DNA of 64,000 bases from Veronia pacifica (GTDB lineage Bacteria > Pseudomonadota > Gammaproteobacteria > Enterobacterales > Vibrionaceae). The stretch spans positions 186,001-250,000 of the forward strand of contig NZ_LYBM01000002.1 of assembly GCF_001707825.1 (NCBI RefSeq). Direction: 5' to 3'. Positions within the stretch are counted from its first letter, which is position 1; every line of letters begins with the position of its first letter. Positions 45,810-56,077 of the stretch are shown piece by piece. The notes beneath the pieces were generated by a model. The model had not been told where the DNA came from. It saw only the letters and a program-made list of their open reading frames with translations, and did no database searches. A program made the position numbers and the translations under genes.

Positions 45810-46253
45810 TCGAATAGTGATTCCTATTGGCTTCGATACGTTAAGAATAATCTTTTCTCAGTGGATAATACAGCATTACTTTGAGGCTGATAAATGTGTG
45901 TTTTGAGTGAGTAAAGTATTTATCGAGATAACTCAGTAAGCGACTTTTACCAAAAATAAATATACCCTAATTTATTTCTTCAATAATTTTTATAAATAAA
46001 AAAATTATAATTAAGCTGATATTAAAATTGTTTTATAATAGTGTGGTTTATAATATATTTTATTTTGTTATATATATAAAATTTTTTTACCTTAATTATT
46101 AATTATTAGTTTGATTAATTCCTTTAAAAAGCTATTTTAATCACTAAAATATTCTTTTTAAGAATATTTTATATTGAGCATGATAATAAAATAGGATGAT
46201 TGAGAGTTTAATCTGTATTTCTTTTTATCAGTATATTAATAAAGGATATATCA
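45810..46253. other. Strongly AT-rich intergenic region
   Basis: 444 bp; most of 45950-46200 is A/T with long runs. No gene was seen. Such DNA is a typical target for H-NS-type silencing and often borders acquired genes; the acyltransferase gene that follows is also AT-rich. Confidence 0.45.
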
Positions 46254-47420
46254 ATGAAAAAGGAACGCTTTTGTTATATGGATAACCTTCGGGCAACCGC
46301 CTTACTTCTTGGGGTGGTGCTTCATTCAGTTCTGGCGTACGCACCGAGATCAACGAATGGTTGGATCTCGAGCACGCCACAACAATACGAATTTTTTGAT
46401 TATATATTTCTTGTTCTTCGTCCCTGGAGAATGCCGTTATTTTTTATAATTGCAGGTTTTTTTTGTGGGTATCTATTATGTTCACGCTCTACATTTGACG
46501 TATTTAAAAATAGAACGTATCGAATTTTTTTACCTTATCTGGTTGGCTTGCCATTTATTGTCTTCGGGCCGTACTTAACTCTTGAAATATGGCAAGAAAA
46601 ACTCACTAATGTCCCATATTTATTAACGTTACAAGAACAGGGGATGGTATATCTAAACTCTGGACATCTATGGTTCTTGTTTTGCCTATATGAATTTATA
46701 CTGCTGTTGATAATTTTGGTATATTTGCATCTTTACACCCCATCTGTGACTAAATTTTTTGCTCATCCTGTATCACTCCTTTTTTTCGTGCCAATTGCCA
46801 TCCTGCCAGCTTTAATGACGGAGTATGTTCCATATCTCACACCGGACAGGCTATATCCACAAGCATGGTCATTTGGATTCTACGGTGTGTTGTTTTTTAT
46901 TGGTGCCGTTTTATATCAGCATCAATCTGCGATCGACAGGATGATAAAATGGATTGCCCCTCTGGCAATATTTTGTGTCGTGGGCATGATTATCTATTGT
47001 CTGGAAATACCGGAGGCTCCGTCTAAAGAGGAAGTAAAATTACTTTGGGCAGGTGACCGACTGATGGGTAATGAGCAGGAAATTTCGCTGCAAATCCTTC
47101 AGAGTTTTCTCGTTGTTTATTTGTGTTATCTGTCGCTCGCACTAGGGAAGCGATATTGGTCTAAAGAAAGTCAGGTGATGCGATATTGTGCTGATGCATC
47201 CTACTGGGTATATCTGGTCCATGTACCAATAATATTTATGATTCAGATGCCTATGATAGATCTTCATTGGCCTGCATGGATGAAGAGCGCAATGACTCTG
47301 ACTGTGACTCTAACAATCTCTTTTGTAAGTTATCAAAGCCTTGTTCGTTATACATGGATTGGGAAATGGCTCAATGGTGAGCGTAAAAGAAATAAGGTTG
47401 CTGTTGATGTATCGCAATGA
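46254..47420 (+). CDS. Acyltransferase-3 family membrane protein
   Basis: 388 residues with about ten membrane helices. The N-terminal YMDNLRATALLLGVVLHSVLAY has the conserved early His, and RPWRMPLFFIIAGFFCGYLL carries the conserved Arg of the acyltransferase-3 family (OafA, OpgC and related). These proteins move acyl groups (acetyl, succinyl) onto sugars, glycans or lipids at the inner membrane; the acceptor is unknown. It is AT-rich compared with its neighbours and stands alone, followed by a hairpin. Confidence 0.85.
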   Translation: MKKERFCYMDNLRATALLLGVVLHSVLAYAPRSTNGWISSTPQQYEFFDYIFLVLRPWRMPLFFIIAGFFCGYLLCSRSTFDVFKNRTYRIFLPYLVGLPFIVFGPYLTLEIWQEKLTNVPYLLTLQEQGMVYLNSGHLWFLFCLYEFILLLIILVYLHLYTPSVTKFFAHPVSLLFFVPIAILPALMTEYVPYLTPDRLYPQAWSFGFYGVLFFIGAVLYQHQSAIDRMIKWIAPLAIFCVVGMIIYCLEIPEAPSKEEVKLLWAGDRLMGNEQEISLQILQSFLVVYLCYLSLALGKRYWSKESQVMRYCADASYWVYLVHVPIIFMIQMPMIDLHWPAWMKSAMTLTVTLTISFVSYQSLVRYTWIGKWLNGERKRNKVAVDVSQ

Positions 47421-47445
47421 AGGGGCTTGCACAGAGCTAACGTTT

Positions 47446-47467
47446 AGGGCACTACTTGGAGTGCCCT
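47446..47467. terminator. Hairpin between convergent acyltransferase and outer-membrane protein genes
   Basis: Stem AGGGCACT / AGTGCCCT (8 bp) with a 6-base loop in the 58-bp gap between convergent genes. No clear T-run; likely a shared, weak terminator. Confidence 0.55.
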
Positions 47468-47478
47468 GATGTGATGGT

Positions 47479-48093
47479 TCACAGACCTGCAAGTTTGTAA
47501 CTGAGTCCCAAGTAAAAGCTGCTGTACGTCAGATCAGTCTCTGATTTGGCGAAAGGTGAGAGGTATACCAGCGTTGCGGTATCGCTTTCGTAAGCGGCTT
47601 TAAATGACACATTTTCAATCGCGGCTGGTGCGTATTCAAGCCCGAGACCCCAATGAAAGCTACCCCCGGATTCTTCTGATGATATGCGTTGTTCTTTTTG
47701 GTTGAGGGTTATTCTGCCCAGCCCAGCAACGATAAACGGACGAATGCCTGAACTCAGGCTGTATCCCAAGTTAGCATTCAGCGTCATGGCTGTGGGAGAC
47801 ATAATATCACCCCTGCCATCTGAATATTTCACTGTGCCATAGCTGTTGTATGTTGCCTCAAGAGCAACCATGTCAGTAAGTTGGTAGCCGCCTGTGATTC
47901 TGAAGGTATTCCCTTCGGTGTCATAGGTGCTGTTCTGGGAGACCGAAAATGATGGTTCAAAAGAGCTGCGGGTTTCGGCATCAAAGTCGAATGTCCCTGC
48001 ACCAGCACTAATATAAAGCCCATTTGTATCTGCCATCGCGGAGCCTGATATGAGTAAAGCAATCAGGCCAGTACTTAATAAAACATTTTTCAT
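47479..48093 (-). CDS. Small outer-membrane beta-barrel protein
   Basis: 204 residues with a signal peptide (MKNVLLSTGLIALLISGSAMA, cut before DTNG). The mature part shows alternating strands typical of an eight-stranded barrel of the OmpA-like/OmpW-like superfamily: GLYISAGAGTFDFD, FRITGGYQLTDMVALEATYNSYG, LNANLGYSLSSGIRPFIVAGLG, FHWGLGLEYAPA, FKAAYES and the last strand SSFYLGLSYKLAGL. The C-terminal residue is Leu, not the usual Phe. Function unknown. Confidence 0.78.
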   Translation of the reverse strand: MKNVLLSTGLIALLISGSAMADTNGLYISAGAGTFDFDAETRSSFEPSFSVSQNSTYDTEGNTFRITGGYQLTDMVALEATYNSYGTVKYSDGRGDIMSPTAMTLNANLGYSLSSGIRPFIVAGLGRITLNQKEQRISSEESGGSFHWGLGLEYAPAAIENVSFKAAYESDTATLVYLSPFAKSETDLTYSSFYLGLSYKLAGL

Positions 48094-48298
48094 AATAATG
48101 TTTACCCAAGGTTCAGATAATAGCCATCATGGCTTAGTCTGTATTTAAGATTCTGAGGATTAAGTACTGTGAAGAAGTTAAGTTCAATATGTTGATTTAT
48201 AAAATGTTATTTGTCTCCAAAGGGATCGCTGATAATTAGGATGAGTCTCTCTCCGGGCGTGAAAAATTGTCTCTTTTATAGGGAAGAACCATTGAGAA

Positions 48299-48327
48299 CG
48301 AGCAAACACGGTTATCGTGTTTGCTCG
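48299..48327. terminator. Hairpin after the ABC-F gene
   Basis: Perfect 12-bp stem (CGAGCAAACACG / CGTGTTTGCTCG) with a 5-base loop, 28 bp beyond the ABC-F stop on the minus strand; the tail is only weakly T-rich. Probably its terminator. Confidence 0.65.
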
Positions 48328-48354
48328 TATACAGTTTAACTTTTAAGCAAAAGA

Positions 48355-50109
48355 TCACATCGATAATGATGTCTTAATGTAATCAATTTCTTTCTGCCAT
48401 ATTTGCTGTTGCTGAACTTTCTGATGTCTCGGCTTACGGTTGAGATCCGCTTCCAACAGCGTTTCTAGTTCAATCAGCTTTTCCAATAAATCATCAGTTA
48501 AATCAAAGCCCGGACTAGGACTTTCCTTGGCTGCTGGTGACGCTTTTTGGAGCGAAGGATGAAGTGTCGAAACCTCGACCAGTTCTGCATACACTTTGTC
48601 GAGATCGTGCCACTCTTCAAGTTTGCCGTCTTTCACCAACCAGAAACGGTTACAACTGGCTTCAATCAAACTACGATCGTGACTGACCAGAATCAGCCCG
48701 CCTGCAAATTCACGGATACTGTCTGCCAGCTCTTCTTTTCCCTCTAAATCTAGGTGGTTTGTGGGCTCATCAAGCATTAGCATATGGTAATCCGCCAAGG
48801 TTAAGCCGACAAAAAGCAGCCTTGATCGTTCGCCACCACTAAGCCCTTCAACGGTTTGCTGATGTCTGGCGTAGGGAAAACCCGCTTTTATCAGTGCCAT
48901 TTTAAGGGATTCAGTGGGTAATGGCGCGAACTCACTGAGCGCTTCCATCAGTGTTTGCCGATCATTCAACTGCTGTAACGATTGATCGTAATAACCAAGC
49001 TTACTTTTCGGGTGAAGGCGTATTGCTTCATCGAGCAGTGGTCGGCGTTCATCGTCCTGAAGCGCCGAAAATTGCTGCCATAACATTCTGAGTAGGGATG
49101 ATTTACCTGTCCCGTTCTGGCCAAGAATGGCAACCTTGTCACCGCTTTTTAGTTGAAGCTCAGGCGTGAGATACAAGGCTTCAGCATCGTCAGCAGGGCG
49201 AACCTCAACATTGTTTACCTCCAATAGCCTGTTTGCAGGTAACGCCGTACCTTTGAGTTTCAACTGCCACGGAGTGCCTTCAGACAGCTCTGTTTGACTG
49301 GCTTTTAACGCTTCTACACGTTTTTCCATTGTCTTGGCTTTTCGGGACAAATCCTCGTTATCGTAGGTGTGACCCCATACAGCAAGGCGCTTAGCACTTT
49401 TCGCAACGCGGTCTATCTCTTTCTGCTCTTCCTTGAAACGCGCCTCGTCAGCTTCATCCATTGCGGATAGCTCTGTACGGGCGGCCGAGCAAGGTAGTCC
49501 AAAGCTGTGCAATGTCCGATCGCGCATAATCCAGGTTGCATCGGTAACAGCATCCAATAACTTCTGATCATGAGAAACCAGCAAAAATCCCCCTTTGAAT
49601 GCCTTCAGAAAGCGTTCAAGCCAAAACAGGGTAGGGAGATCCATGTGGTTGCTGGGTTCGTCCAGTAACAACAGATCAGGGTTATTGATCAATGCTCTGG
49701 CAAGCAGTAAGCGAGTGTGTTCTCCGCCACTTAGTGTACCTGCCGTTAAACTCATGTCTGCCTGATTAAAACCCATTTCATTCAGCAGAACATCAACACG
49801 CCAGATATCAGTTTGTTTTTCCTCATCAGAAAGACGTTCTGATACGGCCTGATGTATGGTTAACGCTGAGAGTGCAGGCGGTAAGTGCTGCTCGATATAC
49901 TCAATATGACAATGCTTCGCGAGACTGATGTCACCTTCTTCAGCCGTGATTTTACCGGTTAATAGTTTTAACAGGGTACTTTTGCCACAGCCGTTATGGC
50001 CAACGAGTCCGATACGATCACCTCTGGAAACGGTGAAAGTAATATCGTCCAACAATGGGCCAGAAGTTGTGTGGTAAGAAACCTGTTTTGCAGATAATAG
50101 TGTGCTCAT
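48355..50109 (-). CDS. ABC-F family ATPase
   Basis: 584 residues with two ABC domains and no membrane helix. Domain 1: Walker A GLVGHNGCGKSTLLKLL, signature LSGGEHTRLLLARAL, Walker B LLLLDEPSNHMDL. Linker with RKAKTMEKRVEALKAS. Domain 2: ILGQNGTGKSSLLRML, LSGGERSRLLFVGL, MLMLDEPTNHLDL, VSHDRSL. The C-terminus is a charged tail of about 70 residues (LEKLIELETLLEADLNRKP). ABC-F proteins act on ribosomes as translation factors or resistance proteins; the subgroup is not certain. ATG 50109 (MSTLLSAKQ) was chosen over an upstream in-frame start. Confidence 0.9.
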   Translation of the reverse strand: MSTLLSAKQVSYHTTSGPLLDDITFTVSRGDRIGLVGHNGCGKSTLLKLLTGKITAEEGDISLAKHCHIEYIEQHLPPALSALTIHQAVSERLSDEEKQTDIWRVDVLLNEMGFNQADMSLTAGTLSGGEHTRLLLARALINNPDLLLLDEPSNHMDLPTLFWLERFLKAFKGGFLLVSHDQKLLDAVTDATWIMRDRTLHSFGLPCSAARTELSAMDEADEARFKEEQKEIDRVAKSAKRLAVWGHTYDNEDLSRKAKTMEKRVEALKASQTELSEGTPWQLKLKGTALPANRLLEVNNVEVRPADDAEALYLTPELQLKSGDKVAILGQNGTGKSSLLRMLWQQFSALQDDERRPLLDEAIRLHPKSKLGYYDQSLQQLNDRQTLMEALSEFAPLPTESLKMALIKAGFPYARHQQTVEGLSGGERSRLLFVGLTLADYHMLMLDEPTNHLDLEGKEELADSIREFAGGLILVSHDRSLIEASCNRFWLVKDGKLEEWHDLDKVYAELVEVSTLHPSLQKASPAAKESPSPGFDLTDDLLEKLIELETLLEADLNRKPRHQKVQQQQIWQKEIDYIKTSLSM

Positions 50110-50497
50110 CGCATGTACTCGAATCGTCGGTGCGAGAGGCACCAGAAGTCAGAATTGCTGACAACAACCCGTAATGCTTGAGGGAAGGTTATTTACTTTG
50201 TTGATTGCTTCGCTCAAGCCAGGTTATCGCAGCATGAAAGCGCGAGTGCTTGAGTGGCGAGCATTACCAAAGAAGTGTATATGCTTTGTTACACATACAT
50301 TCATGACCAGTTCCTCCCTTATTGTTAATGATTCCATACAAGTGACACTAAGAAAAGGCACTGAAATAGGCAAGAAAGTGGACAGATTTTTTAGGTGCTG
50401 GTAACAGTTTGACTCGTTTTAGAAAGAATCCAGCTTATCTGGGTAACAAAAAAGACGCCAAATGGCGTCTTTTTCGATTCTACTAGACTCGTTCGAA
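50110..50497. other. Intergenic region between ABC-F and cmoB genes
   Basis: About 390 bp carrying the ABC-F promoter and the cmoB terminator. A 76-codon plus-strand open frame (50174-50404) does not look like protein and is not called. Confidence 0.4.
50449..50474. terminator. Terminator of the cmoAB operon
   Basis: Stem AAAAAGACGCC / GGCGTCTTTTT (11 bp) with loop AAAT, 24 bp beyond the cmoB stop. T-runs exist on both strands, so it can act in either direction. Confidence 0.88.
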
Positions 50498-51469
50498 TTA
50501 ATCTGGATTCTTGGCGACCAGGATGGCGCGTTTCGGCGCTGGGTAACCCTCAACAGTCTTGGTTAGGTCGTCTTGATCCAAGTATTCAGGTAACGAATTG
50601 TGTGTCATCCAGTTGGTCGAGCGTTGTTCATCTGTGGTCGTGACACATTCATCGACGATACGAACTTCAGTAAAGCCCACTTTCTCCAGCCAGACTTTCA
50701 GTGCCTTGGCTGACGGGAAGAAGTACACATTCCGCATTTGCGCGTATCTGTCGGTTGGCACCAGCACCGCATTTTCATCGCCATCGATAACCAGTGTTTC
50801 AAGCACCAGTTCACCGCCTTTCACCAACTGATTTTTAAGTTGTATCAGGTGGTCAAGCGGCGAGCGTCTATGGTAGAGCACGCCCATGCTGAAAACGGTA
50901 TCAAATGCTTTTAGCTCAGAAAGTTTTTCAATGCCCAAGGGTAGAAGGTGTGCCCGTTGGTCATTGCCCATTAGGCGACGAATAGCTTCAAACTGCACAA
51001 GGAACAGCTCTGAAGGGTCGATCCCAACTGTCAGCGCTGCACCTTCACCGAGCATACGCCACATGTGATAACCGTTACCACAGCCGACATCCAACACATA
51101 GCGCCCCTTAAGTGGTGAGATGTGCGGCAGTACGCGATCCCATTTCCAATCAGAGCGCCACTCAGTATCTATATGGAGGCCATGAACGGTATAAGGCCCT
51201 TTTCGCCACGGGTGGAAACTGCGAAGCAGGTTTTCAAGTTTTGCCTGATGACCCGGTTGTAAATCGCTGCCTGAACCTATGGTCACGCTGTCTTTCAACT
51301 CGACAGTAGAGGGAGCATCTGTCGGGATCTTTTTCAGTACCCGAAGCCACTTTGGCATATCGCCATGCGGGAGATCTTGCCATTCTGCTAGTTGACTGGG
51401 TAACACAGTCAGCCAGTTCTGCAGGCGGTTTTTTGCAATTAGTTGATAGAAATCAGAAAAATCAAACAT
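50498..51469 (-). CDS. cmoB: tRNA U34 carboxymethyltransferase CmoB
   Basis: 323 residues, like E. coli CmoB. It transfers the carboxymethyl group of carboxy-SAM to 5-hydroxyuridine at tRNA position 34, giving cmo5U. The Rossmann methyltransferase core has [20 protein letters not shown] near residue 125 and [16 protein letters not shown]; the N-terminal region ([20 protein letters not shown]) is family-specific. Follows cmoA with a 70-bp gap on the same strand, as in E. coli. Confidence 0.96.
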   Translation of the reverse strand: MFDFSDFYQLIAKNRLQNWLTVLPSQLAEWQDLPHGDMPKWLRVLKKIPTDAPSTVELKDSVTIGSGSDLQPGHQAKLENLLRSFHPWRKGPYTVHGLHIDTEWRSDWKWDRVLPHISPLKGRYVLDVGCGNGYHMWRMLGEGAALTVGIDPSELFLVQFEAIRRLMGNDQRAHLLPLGIEKLSELKAFDTVFSMGVLYHRRSPLDHLIQLKNQLVKGGELVLETLVIDGDENAVLVPTDRYAQMRNVYFFPSAKALKVWLEKVGFTEVRIVDECVTTTDEQRSTNWMTHNSLPEYLDQDDLTKTVEGYPAPKRAILVAKNPD

Positions 51470-51539
51470 GCATTTTCTTTTTGTTAATCAGCTTTAAAGG
51501 ATGTCGTTTTTGAGCTGTTGTTGCTCACGTCAAAGCACA

Positions 51540-52304
<765 letters not shown>

Positions 52305-52497
52305 TCACTCTGCGTACACCCCGACTGAAAAGAGCATGGAGGCACTTCCGTCAGCCTCCGAAAAGCGGCGTATTGTAGTGAATTTTAGAGCAGAAGTCTT
52401 TAAATGGTTTGTGTCGAAATTATCTGTAATCTTTAGCAGGTTAGGGTGGTTGGAGTTTAGTGCTTGCTTCAATTCCGTGTTATAACAACTGAAGTTA

Positions 52498-53295
52498 GTG
52501 AAAAAATGCCATTCGCAAAGGATATCAGCGACAGTGTTAAACAATCTACTCTGCGAGAGTCAATACGGCCTGACACGGAAACAGCAGGCACTCATCGAGC
52601 GTGAAAAAGAGTTGCTGGGCATCGCCCATAACGTGGTGAAGAAAGAGGGTTTTACTGGCCTCACAATGGATAAAGTAGCGTCAGCCAGTGCTTATTCTAA
52701 AGGTACTGTCTACAACCATTTCTCCAGTAAAGAAGATCTGATAACTGCCTTAGCCATTATGGCACTGTCGCAGGAGATGTCGCTGTTCAAACGCGCTGTA
52801 ATGTTTGACGGTAATTACCGTGAAAAACTTATGGCAGTGCATGCCGCTTACGCGCTCTTTTTCCGTCTGGAGCCCGCGCTGGCAAACTGTATTCTTTCCT
52901 GCCGAACTCCGACGGTGACAGAAAAAAGCTCGCCCGAAAGACTGGAAGGTTTGCGGAAACTGGAAGATGAACTTCTGTCGCTATGCGACGAGCTGGTCAA
53001 ATCTTGTTTAAAGACCGGTGAGCTGAGCGATGTAAGTGGGATACATCCGTCTTCGATTGTCTTTGCCAATTGGGCAATAGGTTTTGGTGCTAACTCACTA
53101 TATAACAGCGCACCGGATTCGGAATGTATCAAGCGACTGAGATCTGACCATCCAATTCTTGATTCCTTAAACCTTCTATTGGATGGCGTTGGCTGGAAGC
53201 CCCTTTCTACTGATTTCGACTACGCTGCTTCTTGGCAACGAGTCATGGATGAGATTTTTCCTGAGGAATTTTCACTTATCAGTCAGAGTTATTGA
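52498..53295 (+). CDS. TetR-family regulator beside the RND exporter cluster, N-terminus uncertain
   Basis: Up to 265 residues. The TetR helix-turn-helix is at RKQQALIEREKELLGIAHNVVKKEGFTGLTMDKVASASAYSKGTVYNHFSSKEDLITAL; the ligand domain follows (ALFFRLEPALANCILSCRTPTVTEKSSPERL). The only upstream start in this frame is a GTG at 52498 giving an odd N-terminus (VKKCHSQRISATVLNN). In another frame an ATG at 52506 gives MPFAKDISDSVKQSTLRESI and RPD right up to the junction near 52573, which looks more natural, so a small insertion or deletion there is suspected. Likely controls the exporter genes starting 440 bp downstream. Confidence 0.8.
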   Translation: MKKCHSQRISATVLNNLLCESQYGLTRKQQALIEREKELLGIAHNVVKKEGFTGLTMDKVASASAYSKGTVYNHFSSKEDLITALAIMALSQEMSLFKRAVMFDGNYREKLMAVHAAYALFFRLEPALANCILSCRTPTVTEKSSPERLEGLRKLEDELLSLCDELVKSCLKTGELSDVSGIHPSSIVFANWAIGFGANSLYNSAPDSECIKRLRSDHPILDSLNLLLDGVGWKPLSTDFDYAASWQRVMDEIFPEEFSLISQSY

Positions 53296-53562
53296 CCACT
53301 CTACTCAAATACTTTTTCCATTGCATTTCTTGTTATTCAGCCGCAATAGTCGGCTGCCTTAGATCCCTTTTTATTCATCATCACTATTAATTTAGTGAAT
53401 TATTAATAATAAGAACCCACTAAAAATGTCTTCTTTTCTAGTCAGTATGAAAGCGAACCTTGCGTTGCTAATTTTTTGAGCGGATCGGCGGCCTTCAGTC
53501 TCTGAGCCACTCCGGGTTCAATGCCTTCTCTTTTTCATTGATATTTACTGACTTTTAGTCTG

Positions 53563-53578
53563 GTACAACCAGTTGGAC
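53563..53578. promoter_or_regulatory. Exporter palindrome 1 (candidate regulator site)
   Basis: GTACAACCAGTTGGAC, an imperfect inverted repeat (AAC near one end, GTT near the other; GT at one end, AC at the other). It agrees at 14 of 16 positions with the copy at 57753. It starts 74 bp before the conserved box at 53637. Confidence 0.65.
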
Positions 53579-53636
53579 ATCCTCTTCTCACTGGGTATTT
53601 CAGTGTCGTTTCATCAGTGGTTCTCTGTGCAAAAAA

Positions 53637-53650
53637 TGTTCTAGTATGGC
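53637..53650 (+). promoter_or_regulatory. Exporter promoter box 1
   Basis: TGTTCTAGTATGGC, the divergent copy of a 14-bp box that is TGTACTAGCATGGC before the other two exporters. It ends 88 bp before the ATG at 53739. It may be the core promoter or a second regulator site. Confidence 0.55.
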
Positions 53651-53738
53651 GATTTGGCAGGAATTCAGAAAGGACCTCTGACAATGTCATCTGTCAGTAG
53701 TGTCTGCCGCATTTTATTTTTTGAGTGGGGATATTTTG

Positions 53739-56062
53739 ATGATTGACATGCTAGTTAGTTTGCCAGGAAAAAGGCCTAAGTTGTTTGTTATGGTCACGCT
53801 ACTGGTCGTTTTTCTTTGTTCGATCGGACTTAAAGATCTTTATTTCCGTGGTGACTACAAGGTGTTTTTTCACGACGACAGTCCAGAAATTTCCGCATTT
53901 ACTGAGCAGAGTGACAGATTTAGTCCATCCCAGGGGATGGTGATTGTCCTTCAGGATCCCAGCGGGGATATATTTAACGCTGAGACCCTGAGTTTGATAA
54001 GAGACCTGACGGAAAAAGGCTGGTTATTTCCATATGCTGTTCGGTCAGTCTCGGTCGCGAACTTTCAACACACCTCAGCGGTCGGTGACGACATGGTCGT
54101 GGAACCTTTGGTCGGCCCAGATAACCCTCTTACTGCGGCGGATATTAGCCATATTAAAGACATCGCAATGGCCGATCCCAATATCCACGGGGGGTTGATT
54201 TCCAAATCAGGCGATTTAGCGCTTGTCAGTGTGTCAGTTCGACTACCTGAGACGGGCAACCTGACCGTACAGGTAAAAGAAATTGTTGACCATACCAATG
54301 CGGTGATTGCTGAGGCACAAAAGAAGGCTCCCAACCTGATCTTTCGAAAAGGCGGAAGTATCGCGCTCAACGATGCGTTTACCACTGCAGCTGAAAAAGA
54401 TGTAGAAACGCTCATCCCCATGATGTTTTTTGCTGTCATGGTCTTTCTGGGTTTTTTATTGAAGTCATGGCGCTTTGTTTTTGCCACCATGGTGTGCTGG
54501 CTTTATCCGTATCGGCAACAATGGGACTCTTGGGATGGAGTGGTCATTATTTATCTAATATCACTGTTGGCGTACCCATGTTGCTGCTCACGTTGGCGGT
54601 AGCAGATTGCGTTCATATCATCACTGGCTATATTCATGGGCTTCACAGGGGTAAAAGCCAAAAAGAAGCCATTGCGTACACGCTTGAGCTGAATTTCATT
54701 GCGTTGTTGGTTACCTCAGTCACCACTTCTTTTGGTTTCCTGATGATGAATGCCTCGGTATCGCCCGTCTTGGTTGATTTTGGCAACCTTGCTGCTGTCG
54801 GTGTCATGATAGCGTTTGTTCTGTCGATCACCCTATTGCCGGCGTTATTGGCAATCATGCCGGTAAAGGTCACTGCCACAAACATGGAAGTAGACGACCA
54901 ATCTATGCTGTCGCTTGCTGAATGGGTTATCGCGCATCACCGAAAAATACTGCCTTTCTCTGCGTTGATTGTACTTTTGGGCGCTGTATTGATGATGCAG
55001 AATCAGCTCAACGATGAGTTGGTCAAATATTTCAACGAGGGGAGTGAATACCGCGAAGATGCCGATTTCTTTGAGAATCAAGTCGGGAATACCACGCTTT
55101 CAATCACCTTTGACACCCAACAAGACCAAGGCATCACGAAGGTTGAGTTTCTCAAAACACTGGATACGTTAACCGAGTGGCTTTATGAACAACCGGAAAC
55201 GAACCATGTATCCAGTATTGTTGATGTGATGCGACGCCTCAATAAGAATTTTAATGGTGACCAGCCAGAGTATTATCGAATCCCTGACACTGATGAGCTC
55301 GCTGCGCAATATCTATTAATGTACGAGATGTCCTTACCCTATGGGCTCGATATGAACAGTCGAATTGATATCGGAAAGTCAGCTGTTCGAGTGACGGTGA
55401 TCATGAAAAGTCTGGGCAGTCAGGAAATGATTGCGATGGAGGAAAGGATAAGAGACTGGATGGCGGTGAATGCGCCGCAGTACAACTATACGATCACTGA
55501 TCTGGCAGTCATGTTTGCCCACATTGGTGCGACCAATATGGCGAGTATGCTGGTCACGCTTCCTCTGGCGCTTCTTGTGATCTCTTCCTTGTTAATCCTC
55601 GCTCTGCGCTCATGGCGACTCGGTATCATCAGTCTGATCCCCAACTGCTCACCCATTATCGTAGGTTTTGGTATCTGGTTCTTGATCTCTGGTGAAATAA
55701 ATTTGGCTGTTTCCGTTGTTATTTCAATGACCTTGGGAATAGTCGTTGATGACTCCGTCCATTTTCTCAGTAAATACCGTACGGCCAGAATGTCAGGAAA
55801 GTCGCCCGAGGACGCAATTCGCTATGCTTTTGTTACGGTCGGTCGTGCACTCTGGGTAACAACCGTGGTATTGGCGACAGGATTCAGCATATTGGCAACA
55901 TCCGAATTTGTGCCTAATTCTAGTTTAGGGCTACTTAGTGGCGTTGTTATTGTGATCGCCCTCCTGGGAGATTTCTTCATGCTGCCTGCTATTTTGCTCC
56001 TCACTGATCGAAAAGTGTATCAAAAAAAGGTTCAGAAACATCCGGAGCGACAATACGAGTAA
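53739..56062 (+). pseudogene. RND/MMPL-type exporter 1, frameshifted
   Basis: COG1033-like RND superfamily exporter. First helix near residue 15 (LFVMVTLLVVFLCSIGL), then YFRGDYKVFFHDDSPE and a periplasmic domain, then helices 2-6. The frame breaks near 54492 right after FVFATM: the next part (VLALSVSATMGLLGWSGHYLSN) is in another frame. One missing base gives 774 residues, the same length as exporter 2, and the segment then aligns with it. Downstream are ADCVHIITGY and VVDDSVHFLSKYR, paired polar helix motifs expected for proton coupling. RND exporters of this size lack the docking domain of AcrB types. Followed 15 bp later by an outer-membrane barrel gene. Confidence 0.85.
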
Positions 56063-56077
56063 CAACAAGGAGATAAA

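Larger units (their letters stand above)
53296..53738. promoter_or_regulatory. Upstream region of the first RND exporter
   Basis: 443 bp with no gene. It contains the palindrome at 53563-53578 and the box at 53637-53650 that recur before the other two exporter genes. The part before 53500 is AT-rich and holds nothing recognised. Confidence 0.6.

Noticed and set aside
50174-50404. 76-codon plus-strand frame between ABC-F and cmoB genes
   Set aside because: No ribosome binding site, odd composition (several Cys and Trp), and it lies over the ABC-F promoter region.
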